NCBI RefSeq assembly: GCF_022664435.1
Contig: NZ_JAKREU010000006.1
Location: 240,269 to 304,268 of the forward strand
Length of the DNA: 64,000 bases
Direction of reading: 5' to 3'
Source of the DNA: Sphingomonas panni
GTDB lineage: Bacteria; Pseudomonadota; Alphaproteobacteria; Sphingomonadales; Sphingomonadaceae
Below are positions 1 through 9,083 of this stretch, one piece after another; position 1 is the first letter of the stretch, and each line of letters opens with the position of its first letter. A program made the position numbers and the translations under genes. The notes below the pieces were generated by a model. The model did no database searches. It was not told where the DNA came from and saw only the letters and a program-made list of their open reading frames with translations.

Positions 1-801
1 CCGGCGATCGCGTCGGTCGCGTGGCTCGGGATGCTCGACCGCGCGGCGCTCCCGGACATGGCGACGCTCGGCCCCGACAATGGCTATACCATCCTGCTGA
101 TCCCCGGACAGAGCGGGGTGCATAGCGACTTCGCCCTGCACGGTCTGGAATGGCCCGACATGTTCCGCCGGCCGGTCGTCGGCTGGGTCACCGGAGTCGC
201 GGGCGACGCGGGCGAGGCTGCGCGGCCGAGGGTGTTCGACGGCCGCACCGGGCGCAGCGCCGACGACGCGGCGGTGGTGCTGCACGTCGCCCTTCCCGAC
301 CACGCCTTTGCGCGGGCCGATATCGTCAACCTGTTCGAACCGGATCTCGACGGGCCGGTGCTGACCTTCGCCGAGGATACCGGCTTTGCCGTCGAATGGG
401 CGATGGTCGACGGGGTGCGCACCCGCCTCGTCGATCATATCGCGGCGCATGGCATCGATACCCGCCTGCCGCTGGTCGCCGACTATAATGGCGCGATGGT
501 CAATGTCGCGACGGCGGGGATCGATGCGGCAACGGGCCGGGTCGATTTCTTCGCGCCGGTCCATGCGGGGATCGACTATCGCTTCGCCCGACCGGTCGGC
601 GATTATGCGCACCGGTTCGCCGAACGGCTGGGCCGCCCGCAGGGCGAAATCGCGTTCAGCTGCAACTGCATCCTGAACTATCATTATGCCGAGCTGGAGG
701 GGAAGCAGCTGGGCGAGCTGGCCGGACCGGTCACCTTTGGCGAGATCGCCTATATGCTGCTGACCCAGACGATGGTCTATCTGATGATCGAACAGGACTG
801 A
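1..801 (+). CDS. FIST-like hypothetical protein, 5' end outside window
   Basis: The frame is already open at base 1: codons before the ATG at 31 read PAIASVAWLG and fit the protein, so the start probably lies upstream and 266 residues are visible. The C-terminal part carries FSCNCILNYHYAEL followed by GPVTFGEIAYMLL, which resembles the end of FIST-domain proteins (a Cys-rich 'SCN' segment followed by a 'GEI' segment) and the family I know as DUF6976. FIST domains are thought to be ligand-sensing modules in signalling proteins. No transmembrane segment or enzyme motif is visible. It ends 6 bases before the convergent Lrp regulator. The family assignment is tentative; the gene itself is well supported by length and codon pattern. 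Confidence 0.7.
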   Translation, partial: PAIASVAWLGMLDRAALPDMATLGPDNGYTILLIPGQSGVHSDFALHGLEWPDMFRRPVVGWVTGVAGDAGEAARPRVFDGRTGRSADDAAVVLHVALPDHAFARADIVNLFEPDLDGPVLTFAEDTGFAVEWAMVDGVRTRLVDHIAAHGIDTRLPLVADYNGAMVNVATAGIDAATGRVDFFAPVHAGIDYRFARPVGDYAHRFAERLGRPQGEIAFSCNCILNYHYAELEGKQLGELAGPVTFGEIAYMLLTQTMVYLMIEQD

Positions 802-807
802 CGCGGG

Positions 808-1260
808 TCACAGCGGCAGTGCGGTGGTCGCCTTTACCTCTTCCAGCACGGCATAGGTCCGCGTTTCCCGCACGCCCGGCACCGTCGTCAGCGTGCGGCC
901 GAGGAACGCGCGATAGGCGTCCATGTCCGCCATCCGCACCTTCAGCAGATAATCGAAGCCGCCCGCGACCATATGGCATTCCAGCACCTCGGGCAGGTCG
1001 CGGACATGGTTGGCAAAGGCGGTGAAGACGTCGTCGGTGGTGCGGTCCAGCAGCACCTCGATGAACACCAGCAGCGACCGGTCGAGCTTTCCGGGATCGA
1101 GCAGCGCGGCATAGCCCCGGATCACGCCGCCCTCGCGCAACCGCCGCACACGTTCGAAGCACGCGGCGGGCGATATGCCGCACTGCGCGGCCAGTGCCTG
1201 ATTGGTGATGCGTCCATCGGCCTGCAGCACGCGCAGCAACTTGCGGTCGGTCTGGTCCAT
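808..1260 (-). CDS. Lrp/AsnC family regulator, probable PutR
   Basis: A 150-residue protein with the two-part Lrp/AsnC layout: an N-terminal winged helix-turn-helix (DQTDRKLLRVLQADGRITNQ, then a CGISPAACFERVRRL recognition region) and a C-terminal RAM/AsnC ligand-binding domain (GGFDYLLKVRMADMDAY). The ATG at 1260 is preferred over upstream codons because AAGGGG lies about 7 bases before it and the protein then starts MDQTD as usual. It is transcribed away from putA across a 234-base gap. That arrangement is known for proline-responsive Lrp-type PutR activators in alphaproteobacteria, so I infer that it controls putA. Other amino-acid ligands cannot be excluded. Confidence 0.9.
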   Translation of the reverse strand: MDQTDRKLLRVLQADGRITNQALAAQCGISPAACFERVRRLREGGVIRGYAALLDPGKLDRSLLVFIEVLLDRTTDDVFTAFANHVRDLPEVLECHMVAGGFDYLLKVRMADMDAYRAFLGRTLTTVPGVRETRTYAVLEEVKATTALPL

Positions 1261-1285
1261 CGCGCACCCCTTGCCCCACACTCCA

Positions 1286-1369
1286 CGTCACCCCGGGCTT
1301 GACCCGGGGGCCCGCTACTTTCCCACGCTCCAGCAAGAAGAGGGACGCCGGGTCAAGCCCGAGGTGACG
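1286..1369. repeat. Palindromic repeat between Lrp gene and putA
   Basis: Arms CGTCACCCCGGGCTTGACCC (1286-1305) and GGGTCAAGCCCGAGGTGACG (1350-1369) are inverted copies with one mismatch, separated by about 44 bases. This is a REP-like intergenic element of a kind common in sphingomonads. It lies inside the divergent promoter region, so it may also shape transcription there, but it does not look like an Lrp operator. Confidence 0.8.
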
Positions 1370-1494
1370 CGATACTGAAGAAAGAACGAGATATTTCCAC
1401 TGACGGCAAACATATATCGGTCGATGTGGTCAACATCCGAAGCACCTTCGCCTCGGTTCGCGATATACCGACGAACCGACATATGGAGAGACGA

Positions 1495-4400
1495 ATGCCC
1501 GCGATCGATTGGGACGCACTGGACGCCGACAAGTTCATCGACGAAAGCGTCCTGCTCCCGCAACTGCTCGCGCAGGTGCCGCTGACCCAGGCCGATCGCG
1601 CGGAGATCGTCGCCAACGCCGCCAAGCTGGTCGAGCGTACCCGCGCCGCCGCTGCCAAGCCCGGCGTGGTCGAGGGGTTCCTTCAGCAATTCTCGCTGGG
1701 AACGCAGGAAGGGCTGGCGCTGATGTGCCTTGCCGAAGCGCTGCTGCGCACCCCCGACGCCGCGACCCGCGACCGGCTGATCGCCGAAAAGGTCGGCACC
1801 GCCGACTGGGCGGCGCATCTGGGCCAGTCGTCCAGCCTGTTCGTCAACGCCTCCACCATCGGCCTGACGCTGACCGGCAAGCTGGTCGGCGACGAAGGCC
1901 CGGCGGGCATCGGCGAGACGATCCGGCGGCTGGCCGGGCGGCTGGGCGAGCCGGTCATCCGGCGCGCGCTGGCCGCCGCCGTCGGCATCATGGGCGACCA
2001 GTTCGTGCTGGGATCGACGATCGAGGCCGCGCTGAAGCGGGCGTCGAAGGAAGGCTATCTTTGTTCGTTCGACATGCTGGGGGAGGGGGCGCGGACCCCG
2101 CAGGACGCCGAGCGCTACGAACGCATCTATGCCGCCGCGATCGAGGCGGTCGGCAACGCCCGCGCGCCGGGCAGCACGCCCGAACAGGGGCATGGCGTGT
2201 CGGTCAAGCTGTCGGCGCTCTGCCCGCGCTACGAAGCGGTGCGAGAGGACGACGTGTTCGCCGACCTTTATCCGCGCATGAAGCGGCTGGCGCTGATCGG
2301 CGCGCGGCATAATCTGAACCTCGCGATCGATGCGGAGGAGGCGGATCGGCTCGCCCTGTCGCTCAAGCTGGTCGACCGGCTGGCGCGGGAGAGCGAGCTT
2401 GGCGACTGGACCGGGCTCGGCGTCGTCGTGCAGGCCTATGGCAAGCGGGCGCGGGGCGTGATCGACCGGCTCGAACGGCTGTCGCGCGACACCGGGCGGC
2501 GCATCATGGTCCGGCTGGTCAAGGGCGCGTACTGGGACAGCGAGGTGAAGCGCGCCCAGATCGCCGGGCATCCGGGCTATCCGGTGTTCACGTCGAAGGC
2601 CGCGACCGACCTGTCCTACCTCGTCTGCGCGCATAAGTTGATCGCCGCCGCGCCGGCGCTCTATCCGCAATTCGCGACGCATAACGCCCACAGCCTGATG
2701 GCGGTGCGCCACATGGCGGATCGCGCCGGCGTGCGGATCGAACACCAGCGCCTGCACGGCATGGGGGAGGGGCTGTACCGTCAGGCGGCGGCAACGGTCG
2801 GCGACAACAGCCTGATCCTGCGGGCGTATGCGCCGGTCGGCGGGCATGAGGAACTGCTGCCCTATCTGGTGCGCCGCCTCCTCGAAAACGGCGCGAACAG
2901 CAGCTTCGTCAACGCGCTGCTGGACGAGGAAGTACCGGCGACGACGCTGGTGGCGGACCCGGTGGCGGCGGTCGCCGCGACCCCGCGCCAACATCCGCGC
3001 CTGCCGTCCCCGTCCGACATCTATCCCGGCCGCGCCAACCCCCTTGGCCGCGACTATTCGATCGCCACCGTCCGCGCCACGGCAGCCACGAATCGCGCCA
3101 ACTTCACCACCATCCACGCCGGCCCGATCATCGGCGGCCAGACCCTTGCCGGCGCGGGTGCCGCACCCATGGTCAGCCCGGTCGACCATGGCCGCACGAT
3201 AGGCTCCGTCACCGCCGCAACACTGGCGGATATCGACCATGCGGCAGCGCTCGCCCGGGCCGCCCAACCACGCTGGAACGCGGCCGGCGGGGTTTCCCGC
3301 GGGAAACTCCTGCGCGCCATGGCCGACGCGCTCGATGCACAGATGGACCGTTTCATCGCGATCCTGTCGGCCGAAGCGGGCAAGACGCTGAACGACGCCG
3401 TGGCGGAGGTGCGCGAGGCAGTCGATTTCTGCCGCTATTATGCGTTGTTGGCCGAAACCCGCTTTGCCGGTCCGACCGTGCTGCCCGGGCCGGTCGGCGA
3501 GGTGAACCAGATCGAACTCCATGGGCGCGGCGTGTTCGTCTGCATCAGCCCATGGAATTTCCCGCTGGCGATCTTCACCGGACAGGTCGCAGCGGCATTG
3601 GCGGCGGGCAACGCCGTCCTCGCCAAGCCCGCCGAACAGACCCCGCTGGTCGCCGCCGAAGCGGTCCGCCTGTTCCATGCCGCCGGGCTCGATCCCGACC
3701 TGCTGGCGCTGCTGCCGGGCGACGGGGCGGAGGTCGGCGCGGCGCTGGTTGCGCATCCCGCCATCGCCGGCGTCGCCTTCACCGGCGGCACCGACACCGC
3801 CTGGGCGATCAACCGCAGCCTCGCCAACCGCAACGGCCCGATCCTGCCGTTCATCGCCGAAACCGGCGGCCTGAACGGGCTGTTCGTCGACACCAGCGCG
3901 CTGCGCGAACAGGTGGTCGACGACGTGCTGCTCTCCGCCTTCGGATCGGCGGGGCAGCGTTGCTCGGCGTTGCGGCTGCTCTATCTGCCCAAGGATACCG
4001 CCGACGCGACGATCGAGACGCTGGTCGGCGCGGCGGGCTGCCTGGTGATCGGCGACCCGTCCGATCCCGCGACCGATATCGGTCCGGTGATCGACGCCGA
4101 TGCCCGCGACGCGCTGAACACGCATGTCGCGCGACTGGAGCGCGAGGCGAAAATCCTGTTCCGCGCCGACCCACGTGGCTGGGATCAGCGCGGCACCTAT
4201 TTCGCGCCGGTCATCGCCGAAGTGCCCAGCCCCGATTTCCTCGAACGCGAAGTGTTCGGGCCGGTACTGCACGTCTATCGCTACGACCCCGCCGACCTGG
4301 CCGGTGTCGCCGGCAAGCTGGCGGCGCGCGGCTATGGCCTGACGCTCGGCATCCATAGCCGGATCGACCGCTTTGCCGAGGAGGTTGCGGCACTGGTCCC

Positions 4401-4593
4401 GGCGGGCAATGTCTATGTCAACCGCTCGATCATCGGAGCGGTCGTCGGTGTGCAGCCGTTCGGCGGCGAAGGGCTGTCGGGCACCGGTCCCAAGGCGGGC
4501 GGTCCCGACGCGCTGCTGCGCTATGCCGCCGAACGATCGACCTCCATCAACATCATGGCGAAGGGCGGCGATCCGGCCTTGCTCAACCTGTAG
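1495..4593 (+). CDS. putA: Bifunctional proline dehydrogenase / glutamate-semialdehyde dehydrogenase PutA
   Basis: PutA oxidises proline to glutamate in two steps: an FAD proline dehydrogenase makes P5C, and an NAD-dependent aldehyde dehydrogenase finishes the reaction, with channelling between the sites. The 1032-residue protein has the PRODH barrel in the first half (RIMVRLVKGAYWDSEVKRAQ; then YLVRRLLENGANSSF, the RRxxEN substrate/FAD signature). The ALDH domain follows, with SPWNFPLAIF, FTGGTDTA, AETGGLN and the catalytic Cys823 in GSAGQRCSALR. The start at 1495 is chosen for the GGAGAG six bases upstream and the MPAIDWDALD N-terminus; in-frame ATGs at 1426 and 1483 lack this support. It lacks the N-terminal ribbon-helix-helix repressor domain of E. 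coli PutA, so it should not autoregulate; the divergent Lrp protein is the likely regulator. Its 3' end overlaps the convergent GH68 gene by 11 bases. Confidence 0.97.
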   Translation: MPAIDWDALDADKFIDESVLLPQLLAQVPLTQADRAEIVANAAKLVERTRAAAAKPGVVEGFLQQFSLGTQEGLALMCLAEALLRTPDAATRDRLIAEKVGTADWAAHLGQSSSLFVNASTIGLTLTGKLVGDEGPAGIGETIRRLAGRLGEPVIRRALAAAVGIMGDQFVLGSTIEAALKRASKEGYLCSFDMLGEGARTPQDAERYERIYAAAIEAVGNARAPGSTPEQGHGVSVKLSALCPRYEAVREDDVFADLYPRMKRLALIGARHNLNLAIDAEEADRLALSLKLVDRLARESELGDWTGLGVVVQAYGKRARGVIDRLERLSRDTGRRIMVRLVKGAYWDSEVKRAQIAGHPGYPVFTSKAATDLSYLVCAHKLIAAAPALYPQFATHNAHSLMAVRHMADRAGVRIEHQRLHGMGEGLYRQAAATVGDNSLILRAYAPVGGHEELLPYLVRRLLENGANSSFVNALLDEEVPATTLVADPVAAVAATPRQHPRLPSPSDIYPGRANPLGRDYSIATVRATAATNRANFTTIHAGPIIGGQTLAGAGAAPMVSPVDHGRTIGSVTAATLADIDHAAALARAAQPRWNAAGGVSRGKLLRAMADALDAQMDRFIAILSAEAGKTLNDAVAEVREAVDFCRYYALLAETRFAGPTVLPGPVGEVNQIELHGRGVFVCISPWNFPLAIFTGQVAAALAAGNAVLAKPAEQTPLVAAEAVRLFHAAGLDPDLLALLPGDGAEVGAALVAHPAIAGVAFTGGTDTAWAINRSLANRNGPILPFIAETGGLNGLFVDTSALREQVVDDVLLSAFGSAGQRCSALRLLYLPKDTADATIETLVGAAGCLVIGDPSDPATDIGPVIDADARDALNTHVARLEREAKILFRADPRGWDQRGTYFAPVIAEVPSPDFLEREVFGPVLHVYRYDPADLAGVAGKLAARGYGLTLGIHSRIDRFAEEVAALVPAGNVYVNRSIIGAVVGVQPFGGEGLSGTGPKAGGPDALLRYAAERSTSINIMAKGGDPALLNL

Positions 4594-5740
4594 GGGCGCC
4601 AGAACCGGCGATCGTCACCCGGTCGCCGGCGAAATCGAGCTGGAAGAACGGAGCGGCGGTTCCGCCGAAGCGGGCGCGGCGCAGCGTTACGTCGGCGCTG
4701 GCGTCCGCCCCGTTCAACCCGGCATAGTCGACGAACGCGGCGACCTGCCCCTCGCCGGTGACCCACCAGCAATAGGCTTGCGTGGGTTCGGCCGTCGGAT
4801 TGCCCGCGACCAGGCCGCTGCCGTTCACAGGCCGCCACGGGCCGGTCATGCGCTCGGCGACCATCGCATACAGCCCGGTCGGGGCGGGCAGGCCGGGGGC
4901 GAAGCGCTTCGCCTGGGTCGACCAGAACAGGTAATAGAGGCCGTCGCGCAGGATGATGTGCGGGCGTTCCAACTCGCTGTTCACGCCGATCGCATCGACC
5001 AGCGGGGTGCCGAGCTGCCATGGCGCATCCGGGCGGTCGCGGCTGGCGATACCGATCAGTCCGTCCAGTTGCGCATCGGTCCATGCCGCCGACCCGACGA
5101 ACAGCAGATGGTCGTGGCCGGTCGCGGGATCGCGGAAGAAGCCGGGGTCGCGAAACCCCTTGATGCCCGTTGCCGGCGCTTTGACCTCATCGGCGACGCG
5201 GTAGCATTTGCCGTCCGCAGCGACGCTTTCGATGGGTGGCGACCAGTTGTCGGTCCGCGCGTCCTCGCCCTCGACCAGGAAGCGCCCGACCGTCTCGAAC
5301 AGTCGCTGTTCGAAGCTGTGCGGCCCGTCTCTGCGACCGGCGGCGGTGAAGTACATGGTCAGCGTTTCGCCATCCTTCGCCAGTACGGCCGACCCCGACC
5401 ATTCGCGGCTGCCGGGGCTGAAGCCATCGGGAAAGGTCGTGCCGTGCAGCCGCCACCCGTCACTGCCATGGCTGGTCAGGTAAATGCGCGCGGCGTCGTG
5501 CCGCGCCTCGGGATCGTCGAAGCGCGGCGTGCCGAGGAAGAACCAGTAGCTGCGTCCGTCGACGAAGACGGTCGACCCATCGGCGCGGGCGATCTGCCAC
5601 ATGTCCCAGAAGTCGTGGGCCGGATCGATCGGCACGATATCGCTGGCGGTCAGCACGGGCAGGCGATCCGTGCCATCGGCGGCGATGGTGGCGACCTGCT
5701 GGGCGGACCAGTGCGTCAGGGCGTGGGGCGAAGGGTTCAA
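4583..5740 (-). CDS. GH68 levansucrase/beta-fructofuranosidase-type enzyme
   Basis: A glycoside hydrolase family 68 enzyme of 385 residues, acting on sucrose by hydrolysis and/or fructosyl transfer. All three catalytic positions are visible: nucleophile Asp46 in FWDMW, transition-state Asp198 in FRDPGFF, and acid/base Glu258 in NSELERPHIIL, within a five-bladed propeller-like sequence. The start is inferred as TTG at 5740, whose bases overlap the TGA of the transporter gene (TTGA), so translation is probably coupled; no better in-frame start exists nearby. There is no signal peptide. Zymomonas GH68 enzymes are also secreted without one, but coupling to a sugar importer suggests that this enzyme splits sucrose inside the cell. 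It could instead make levan if exported. Family certain, product specificity not. Confidence 0.93.
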   Translation of the reverse strand: MNPSPHALTHWSAQQVATIAADGTDRLPVLTASDIVPIDPAHDFWDMWQIARADGSTVFVDGRSYWFFLGTPRFDDPEARHDAARIYLTSHGSDGWRLHGTTFPDGFSPGSREWSGSAVLAKDGETLTMYFTAAGRRDGPHSFEQRLFETVGRFLVEGEDARTDNWSPPIESVAADGKCYRVADEVKAPATGIKGFRDPGFFRDPATGHDHLLFVGSAAWTDAQLDGLIGIASRDRPDAPWQLGTPLVDAIGVNSELERPHIILRDGLYYLFWSTQAKRFAPGLPAPTGLYAMVAERMTGPWRPVNGSGLVAGNPTAEPTQAYCWWVTGEGQVAAFVDYAGLNGADASADVTLRRARFGGTAAPFFQLDFAGDRVTIAGSGAPTG

Positions 5741-7071
5741 CGCACCGCTCCGACCGGCGCGCCATCGGCATTGCGCTCGCGCACGCTCCATACCGAAGCC
5801 GCGGCGCAGAACATCAGCACGCCGCACAGCGTCAGCACGTTGCGCGGATCGCCGCCCAGCAACGGTTGGTAGAACAGCCACATCGTTGCCGAGAAGATCA
5901 GCATCGGGATGACGATCATCATGTTGAAAATGCCCATATAGACACCGGTCCGCTCCGGCGGGATCGATCCGGCGAGGATGATGTAGGGATTGCCCATGAT
6001 GCTGGCCCAGCCGAGGCCGATGCCGATGGCGGGCAGGAACAGCACCGCCTTCGACGTGACATGCGGCAGGCAGACCATGCCGATACCCGCCGCGATCAGG
6101 CTGAGCGCGTGGAGCGGGGCGGCACCGATGCGCCGCGCGATCGGCACCATGGCGAAGGCGGCGAGGAAGGCGACGCCGTTGTAGAAGGCCGCCATCTCGC
6201 CATTGGTCAGCACCGCCGAATGGAAGCCGGACGAGGTCGGATCGGCGGTGCCGTAGACGGTGCGGCCGATCGTGTAGATGACGTAGTTCCAGTACGCCAT
6301 CATCGCATACCACTGGAACAGGCTCATCAGCGCCAGCTTGCGCATCGCCGGCGGCATGTCGCGGATCGCGCTGCCGATCTCGGCCAGGGTCGACCCGAAC
6401 GACTTGGGCTTGGCAGCGATCGCGGTCTTTTCCGCTTGGGTCAGGGGCAGTTCGGGCACGCGCAGGATCGACCACAGGATCGTCGAGATCGACAGCACCG
6501 CCCCGACCATGAACGCCACGCGAGCGGTATAGGGGATGTTGTGGGTGTCGACCCAGTCCTGGTTCATTCCCGCCCACACCAGCAACGAGGGCGTGAGGAA
6601 CGCCAGCATCTGCGCCAGACCGGTAAAGGCGCTCTGCGTCAGGAAGCCGATCTGGTGCTGGTCCTCGTTCAGTCGGTCGCTGACATAGGCGCGATACGGC
6701 TCCATCGTGATGTTGTTGCCGGCATCAAGGATCCACAGCAGCGATACGGCCATCAGGATCGAACTCGACAACGGCATGAAGAACAGGCCGAAACAGCACA
6801 GCACCGCGCCCATCACGAAATAGGGCGTGCGCCGTCCCCAGCGGCTGTCGGTCCGGTCGCTGAGTGCGCCGATCAACGGCTGGACCAGCAGCCCGGTCAG
6901 CGGGCCGGCAAGTTGCAGGAGCGGAAGCTGCGATTCATCGGCGCCGAGATAGCTGTAGATCGGCGCCATATTGCCCTGTTGCAGCCCGAAGCTGAACTGC
7001 AACCCGAGGAACCCCAGGTTCATTTCAAGGATGCGGGGCAGCGACAGGTGCGGTTTCATCGGGGGCGCCAT
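5737..7071 (-). CDS. SUT/GPH-type sugar (sucrose) transporter
   Basis: A 444-residue major facilitator with about 12 hydrophobic segments. It resembles the sucrose:proton symporter branch: SDRTDSRWGRRTPYF after the second helix, LDAGNNITMEPYRAYVSD in the first half, and IGLGWASIMGNPYIILAGS near helix 9/10. The start is taken at ATG 7071 (MAPPMKPHLSL), with AAGGAG some 12 bases upstream; a longer reading from 7158 would add a charged, non-conserved leader. Its stop overlaps the start of the GH68 gene, forming a two-gene sucrose uptake and cleavage unit. Sucrose is inferred from this pairing; other beta-fructosides or maltose-type sugars remain possible. No regulator gene for the unit is present nearby. 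Confidence 0.9.
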   Translation of the reverse strand: MAPPMKPHLSLPRILEMNLGFLGLQFSFGLQQGNMAPIYSYLGADESQLPLLQLAGPLTGLLVQPLIGALSDRTDSRWGRRTPYFVMGAVLCCFGLFFMPLSSSILMAVSLLWILDAGNNITMEPYRAYVSDRLNEDQHQIGFLTQSAFTGLAQMLAFLTPSLLVWAGMNQDWVDTHNIPYTARVAFMVGAVLSISTILWSILRVPELPLTQAEKTAIAAKPKSFGSTLAEIGSAIRDMPPAMRKLALMSLFQWYAMMAYWNYVIYTIGRTVYGTADPTSSGFHSAVLTNGEMAAFYNGVAFLAAFAMVPIARRIGAAPLHALSLIAAGIGMVCLPHVTSKAVLFLPAIGIGLGWASIMGNPYIILAGSIPPERTGVYMGIFNMMIVIPMLIFSATMWLFYQPLLGGDPRNVLTLCGVLMFCAAASVWSVRERNADGAPVGAVR

Positions 7072-7145
7072 GGTCGGGTCCTGCTCCTTGCACGTCGGTC
7101 TGTCGCCGACGGCACGCTTGTCGCGCCTCTCGCTCGGAAATGCAA

Positions 7146-7155
7146 CAATCGATTG
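7146..7155. promoter_or_regulatory. Candidate operator upstream of sucrose unit
   Basis: CAATCGATTG is a perfect 10-base palindrome with a central CG, about 75 bases before the transporter start and flanked by further TGCA/GCAT-like bases. LacI-family sugar repressors bind CG-centred palindromes, so this is a possible operator. It is short and could occur by chance. Confidence 0.25.
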
Positions 7156-7203
7156 CATAGACGCATACGAATGCGGGGCAGCGGCGAGCGCCCCGCAGAA
7201 AAT

Positions 7204-9000
7204 TCAGTTAAGCGGCGCGCATTTCGCCGCCAGCCATGCGGCGGTTTCGCGGTCGAGCAGCGGGGTCAGCAATGCCTCGACCCGCCCGTGATAGGCGTCG
7301 ACCCACGCCCGCTCGGCATCGGTCAGCAGTGCCGGTACGATCAGCGAGCGTTCGATCGGGACGAAGGTCAGCGTCTCGAACCCCAGCATCGGCAGGTCGC
7401 CGGCGGGCACGTCGCGCTCGACGACCAGCAGCAGGTTCTCGATACGGATGCCGTAGTCGCCCGCCTTGTAATAGCCGGGTTCGTTGGACAGCATCATGCC
7501 GGCGCGCAGCGGTTCCAGCGGGCCGCCGCCGGGATAATTGGGTGGGCCGATCCGTTGAGGCCCTTCATGTACCGACAGGAAGGCACCGATGCCGTGGCCG
7601 GTACCATGGGCATAGTCGAGGCCTGCTTCCCACAACGGCCGCCGCGCAAAACCGTCGATATGGCCGCCGAGCGTTCCGTCGGGAAAGACGGCGGTGTCGA
7701 TCGCGATATGGCCCTTCAGCACGCGGGTAAAGCGGTCACGCATCTCCTCCGACACGTCGCCCACCGGCATGACGCGGGTGATGTCGGTAGTGCCGTCGGC
7801 ATATTGGCCGCCGGAGTCGATCAGGTAGAGCTGGCCGGGCAGGATCGCCGCGTTGCTCTCCACGGTCGCCTTGTAATGCGGGCTGGCGGCATGGCCTCCC
7901 GTCGCGCTGATCGTGTCGAATGACAGGTCGCGCAAGAGACCGGTTTCGCTGCGGATCGCCTCCAGCCGGTCGGACGCGGACAGTTCGGTCAGCGTACCGG
8001 AGGGGGCGGTTTCCTCGAACCATTTCAGGAAGCGGACCATGGCCGCGCCGTCGCGGGCCTGTGCGCTGCGATGACCGGCGATCTCGACAGGGTTCTTGAT
8101 CGCCTTGGCCAGCACGGTCGGGTCGCGCTCGGCGACGACCGTCGCGCCACCCCGGCGGAGCGCGTCGTGGATCGCGGCGACGGCACGGTCGGGATCGGCG
8201 GCGACGCGCTTGTCCGCAAAGGTGGCGAGGGTCGGAGCGAAATCGGTCATCGGGCGAACGGTGACGGCATTGCCCAGATGGCGGGCGATATCCTCGCCCA
8301 CCTTGCCCGGCGCGGCGAACAACTCGGCGGTGCCATCGGCATGGACGATGGCATAGCTCAGCGCGACCGGCGTATGCGCTACGTCGCTGCCGCGAATGTT
8401 GAAGGTCCACGCGATCGAATCGAGCGCGGTCAGCACGACCGCATCGGCGCGACGCTCGCCCAGCCATTCGCCGACCGCAGCGCGTTTGTCGGCGGAGGTA
8501 CGGCCGGTCAGCGTGTCGTCCTGCACCGCCATCGGCGCGGGGGAGGGGGCGGGGCGGTCGTTCCACAAGGCGTCGATCGGGTTTGCCCCGACCGGGACCA
8601 GCACCGCCCCGACATCAGTCAGCGCGCGTTCGGTTGCTGCCACCCAGTCGATGGTCGCCAGCCACGGATCGAAGCCGATCCGGTCGCCTTCGCGGGCGTT
8701 GGTCCGCAGCCAGTCGGCCATCGTGGTCGCCGGCACCTGTACGAACTGCCAGTCGGCGGCATCGACCTGCTCGCGCACCTGCAGCGTGTAGCGGCCATCG
8801 GTAAACATCGCGGCGGTGTCCGCGAGGACGACGGCGCTGCCGGCCGACCCCTTGAATCCGGTCAGCCAGGCGAGGCGCTGCGCATAGTCGCCGACATATT
8901 CGCTCATATATTCGTCGGTCAGCGGAACGACGAAACCGGTCAGGTCGAGCGTTGCGAGATGGGCGCGGAGTGCGGACAGGCGTTCGGTGTGGCTGGTCAT
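7204..9000 (-). CDS. Xaa-Pro aminopeptidase (M24B, three-domain type)
   Basis: Releases N-terminal residues that precede proline. The 598-residue length matches the long three-domain aminopeptidase P form: two creatinase-like N-terminal domains, then the pita-bread metalloprotease domain. Metal ligands are visible in order: the two Asp in LIDSGGQYADGTTDITRV, His in GTGHGIGAFLSVHEGP, Glu in LSNEPGYY and Glu in YGIRIENLL. ATG at 9000 gives a normal N-terminus (MTSHTERLSALRAHL). It is probably cytoplasmic, as no signal peptide is seen. It is transcribed divergently from oligopeptidase B across 83 bases; both act on peptides, so a shared role in peptide turnover is plausible. Confidence 0.95.
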   Translation of the reverse strand: MTSHTERLSALRAHLATLDLTGFVVPLTDEYMSEYVGDYAQRLAWLTGFKGSAGSAVVLADTAAMFTDGRYTLQVREQVDAADWQFVQVPATTMADWLRTNAREGDRIGFDPWLATIDWVAATERALTDVGAVLVPVGANPIDALWNDRPAPSPAPMAVQDDTLTGRTSADKRAAVGEWLGERRADAVVLTALDSIAWTFNIRGSDVAHTPVALSYAIVHADGTAELFAAPGKVGEDIARHLGNAVTVRPMTDFAPTLATFADKRVAADPDRAVAAIHDALRRGGATVVAERDPTVLAKAIKNPVEIAGHRSAQARDGAAMVRFLKWFEETAPSGTLTELSASDRLEAIRSETGLLRDLSFDTISATGGHAASPHYKATVESNAAILPGQLYLIDSGGQYADGTTDITRVMPVGDVSEEMRDRFTRVLKGHIAIDTAVFPDGTLGGHIDGFARRPLWEAGLDYAHGTGHGIGAFLSVHEGPQRIGPPNYPGGGPLEPLRAGMMLSNEPGYYKAGDYGIRIENLLLVVERDVPAGDLPMLGFETLTFVPIERSLIVPALLTDAERAWVDAYHGRVEALLTPLLDRETAAWLAAKCAPLN

Positions 9001-9083
9001 GCGCTGCTCGTATCAGCCGAAACGGTCGCGCAAAAGCCACAAGCTTGCTCGACTTCCGCGCCGCGCCGTCCCACATGGGCGGC

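Noticed and set aside
1315..4356. Open frame of about 1000 codons antisense to putA
   Set aside because: Its protein is an Arg/Gly/Asp/Gln-rich mirror of the putA codons with no motif; long antisense frames are expected in DNA this GC-rich.
5741..6577. N-terminal extension of the GH68 frame into the transporter gene
   Set aside because: The extra residues are a frame-shifted reading of the transporter and carry no GH68 homology; the TTG at 5740 marks the sensible start.
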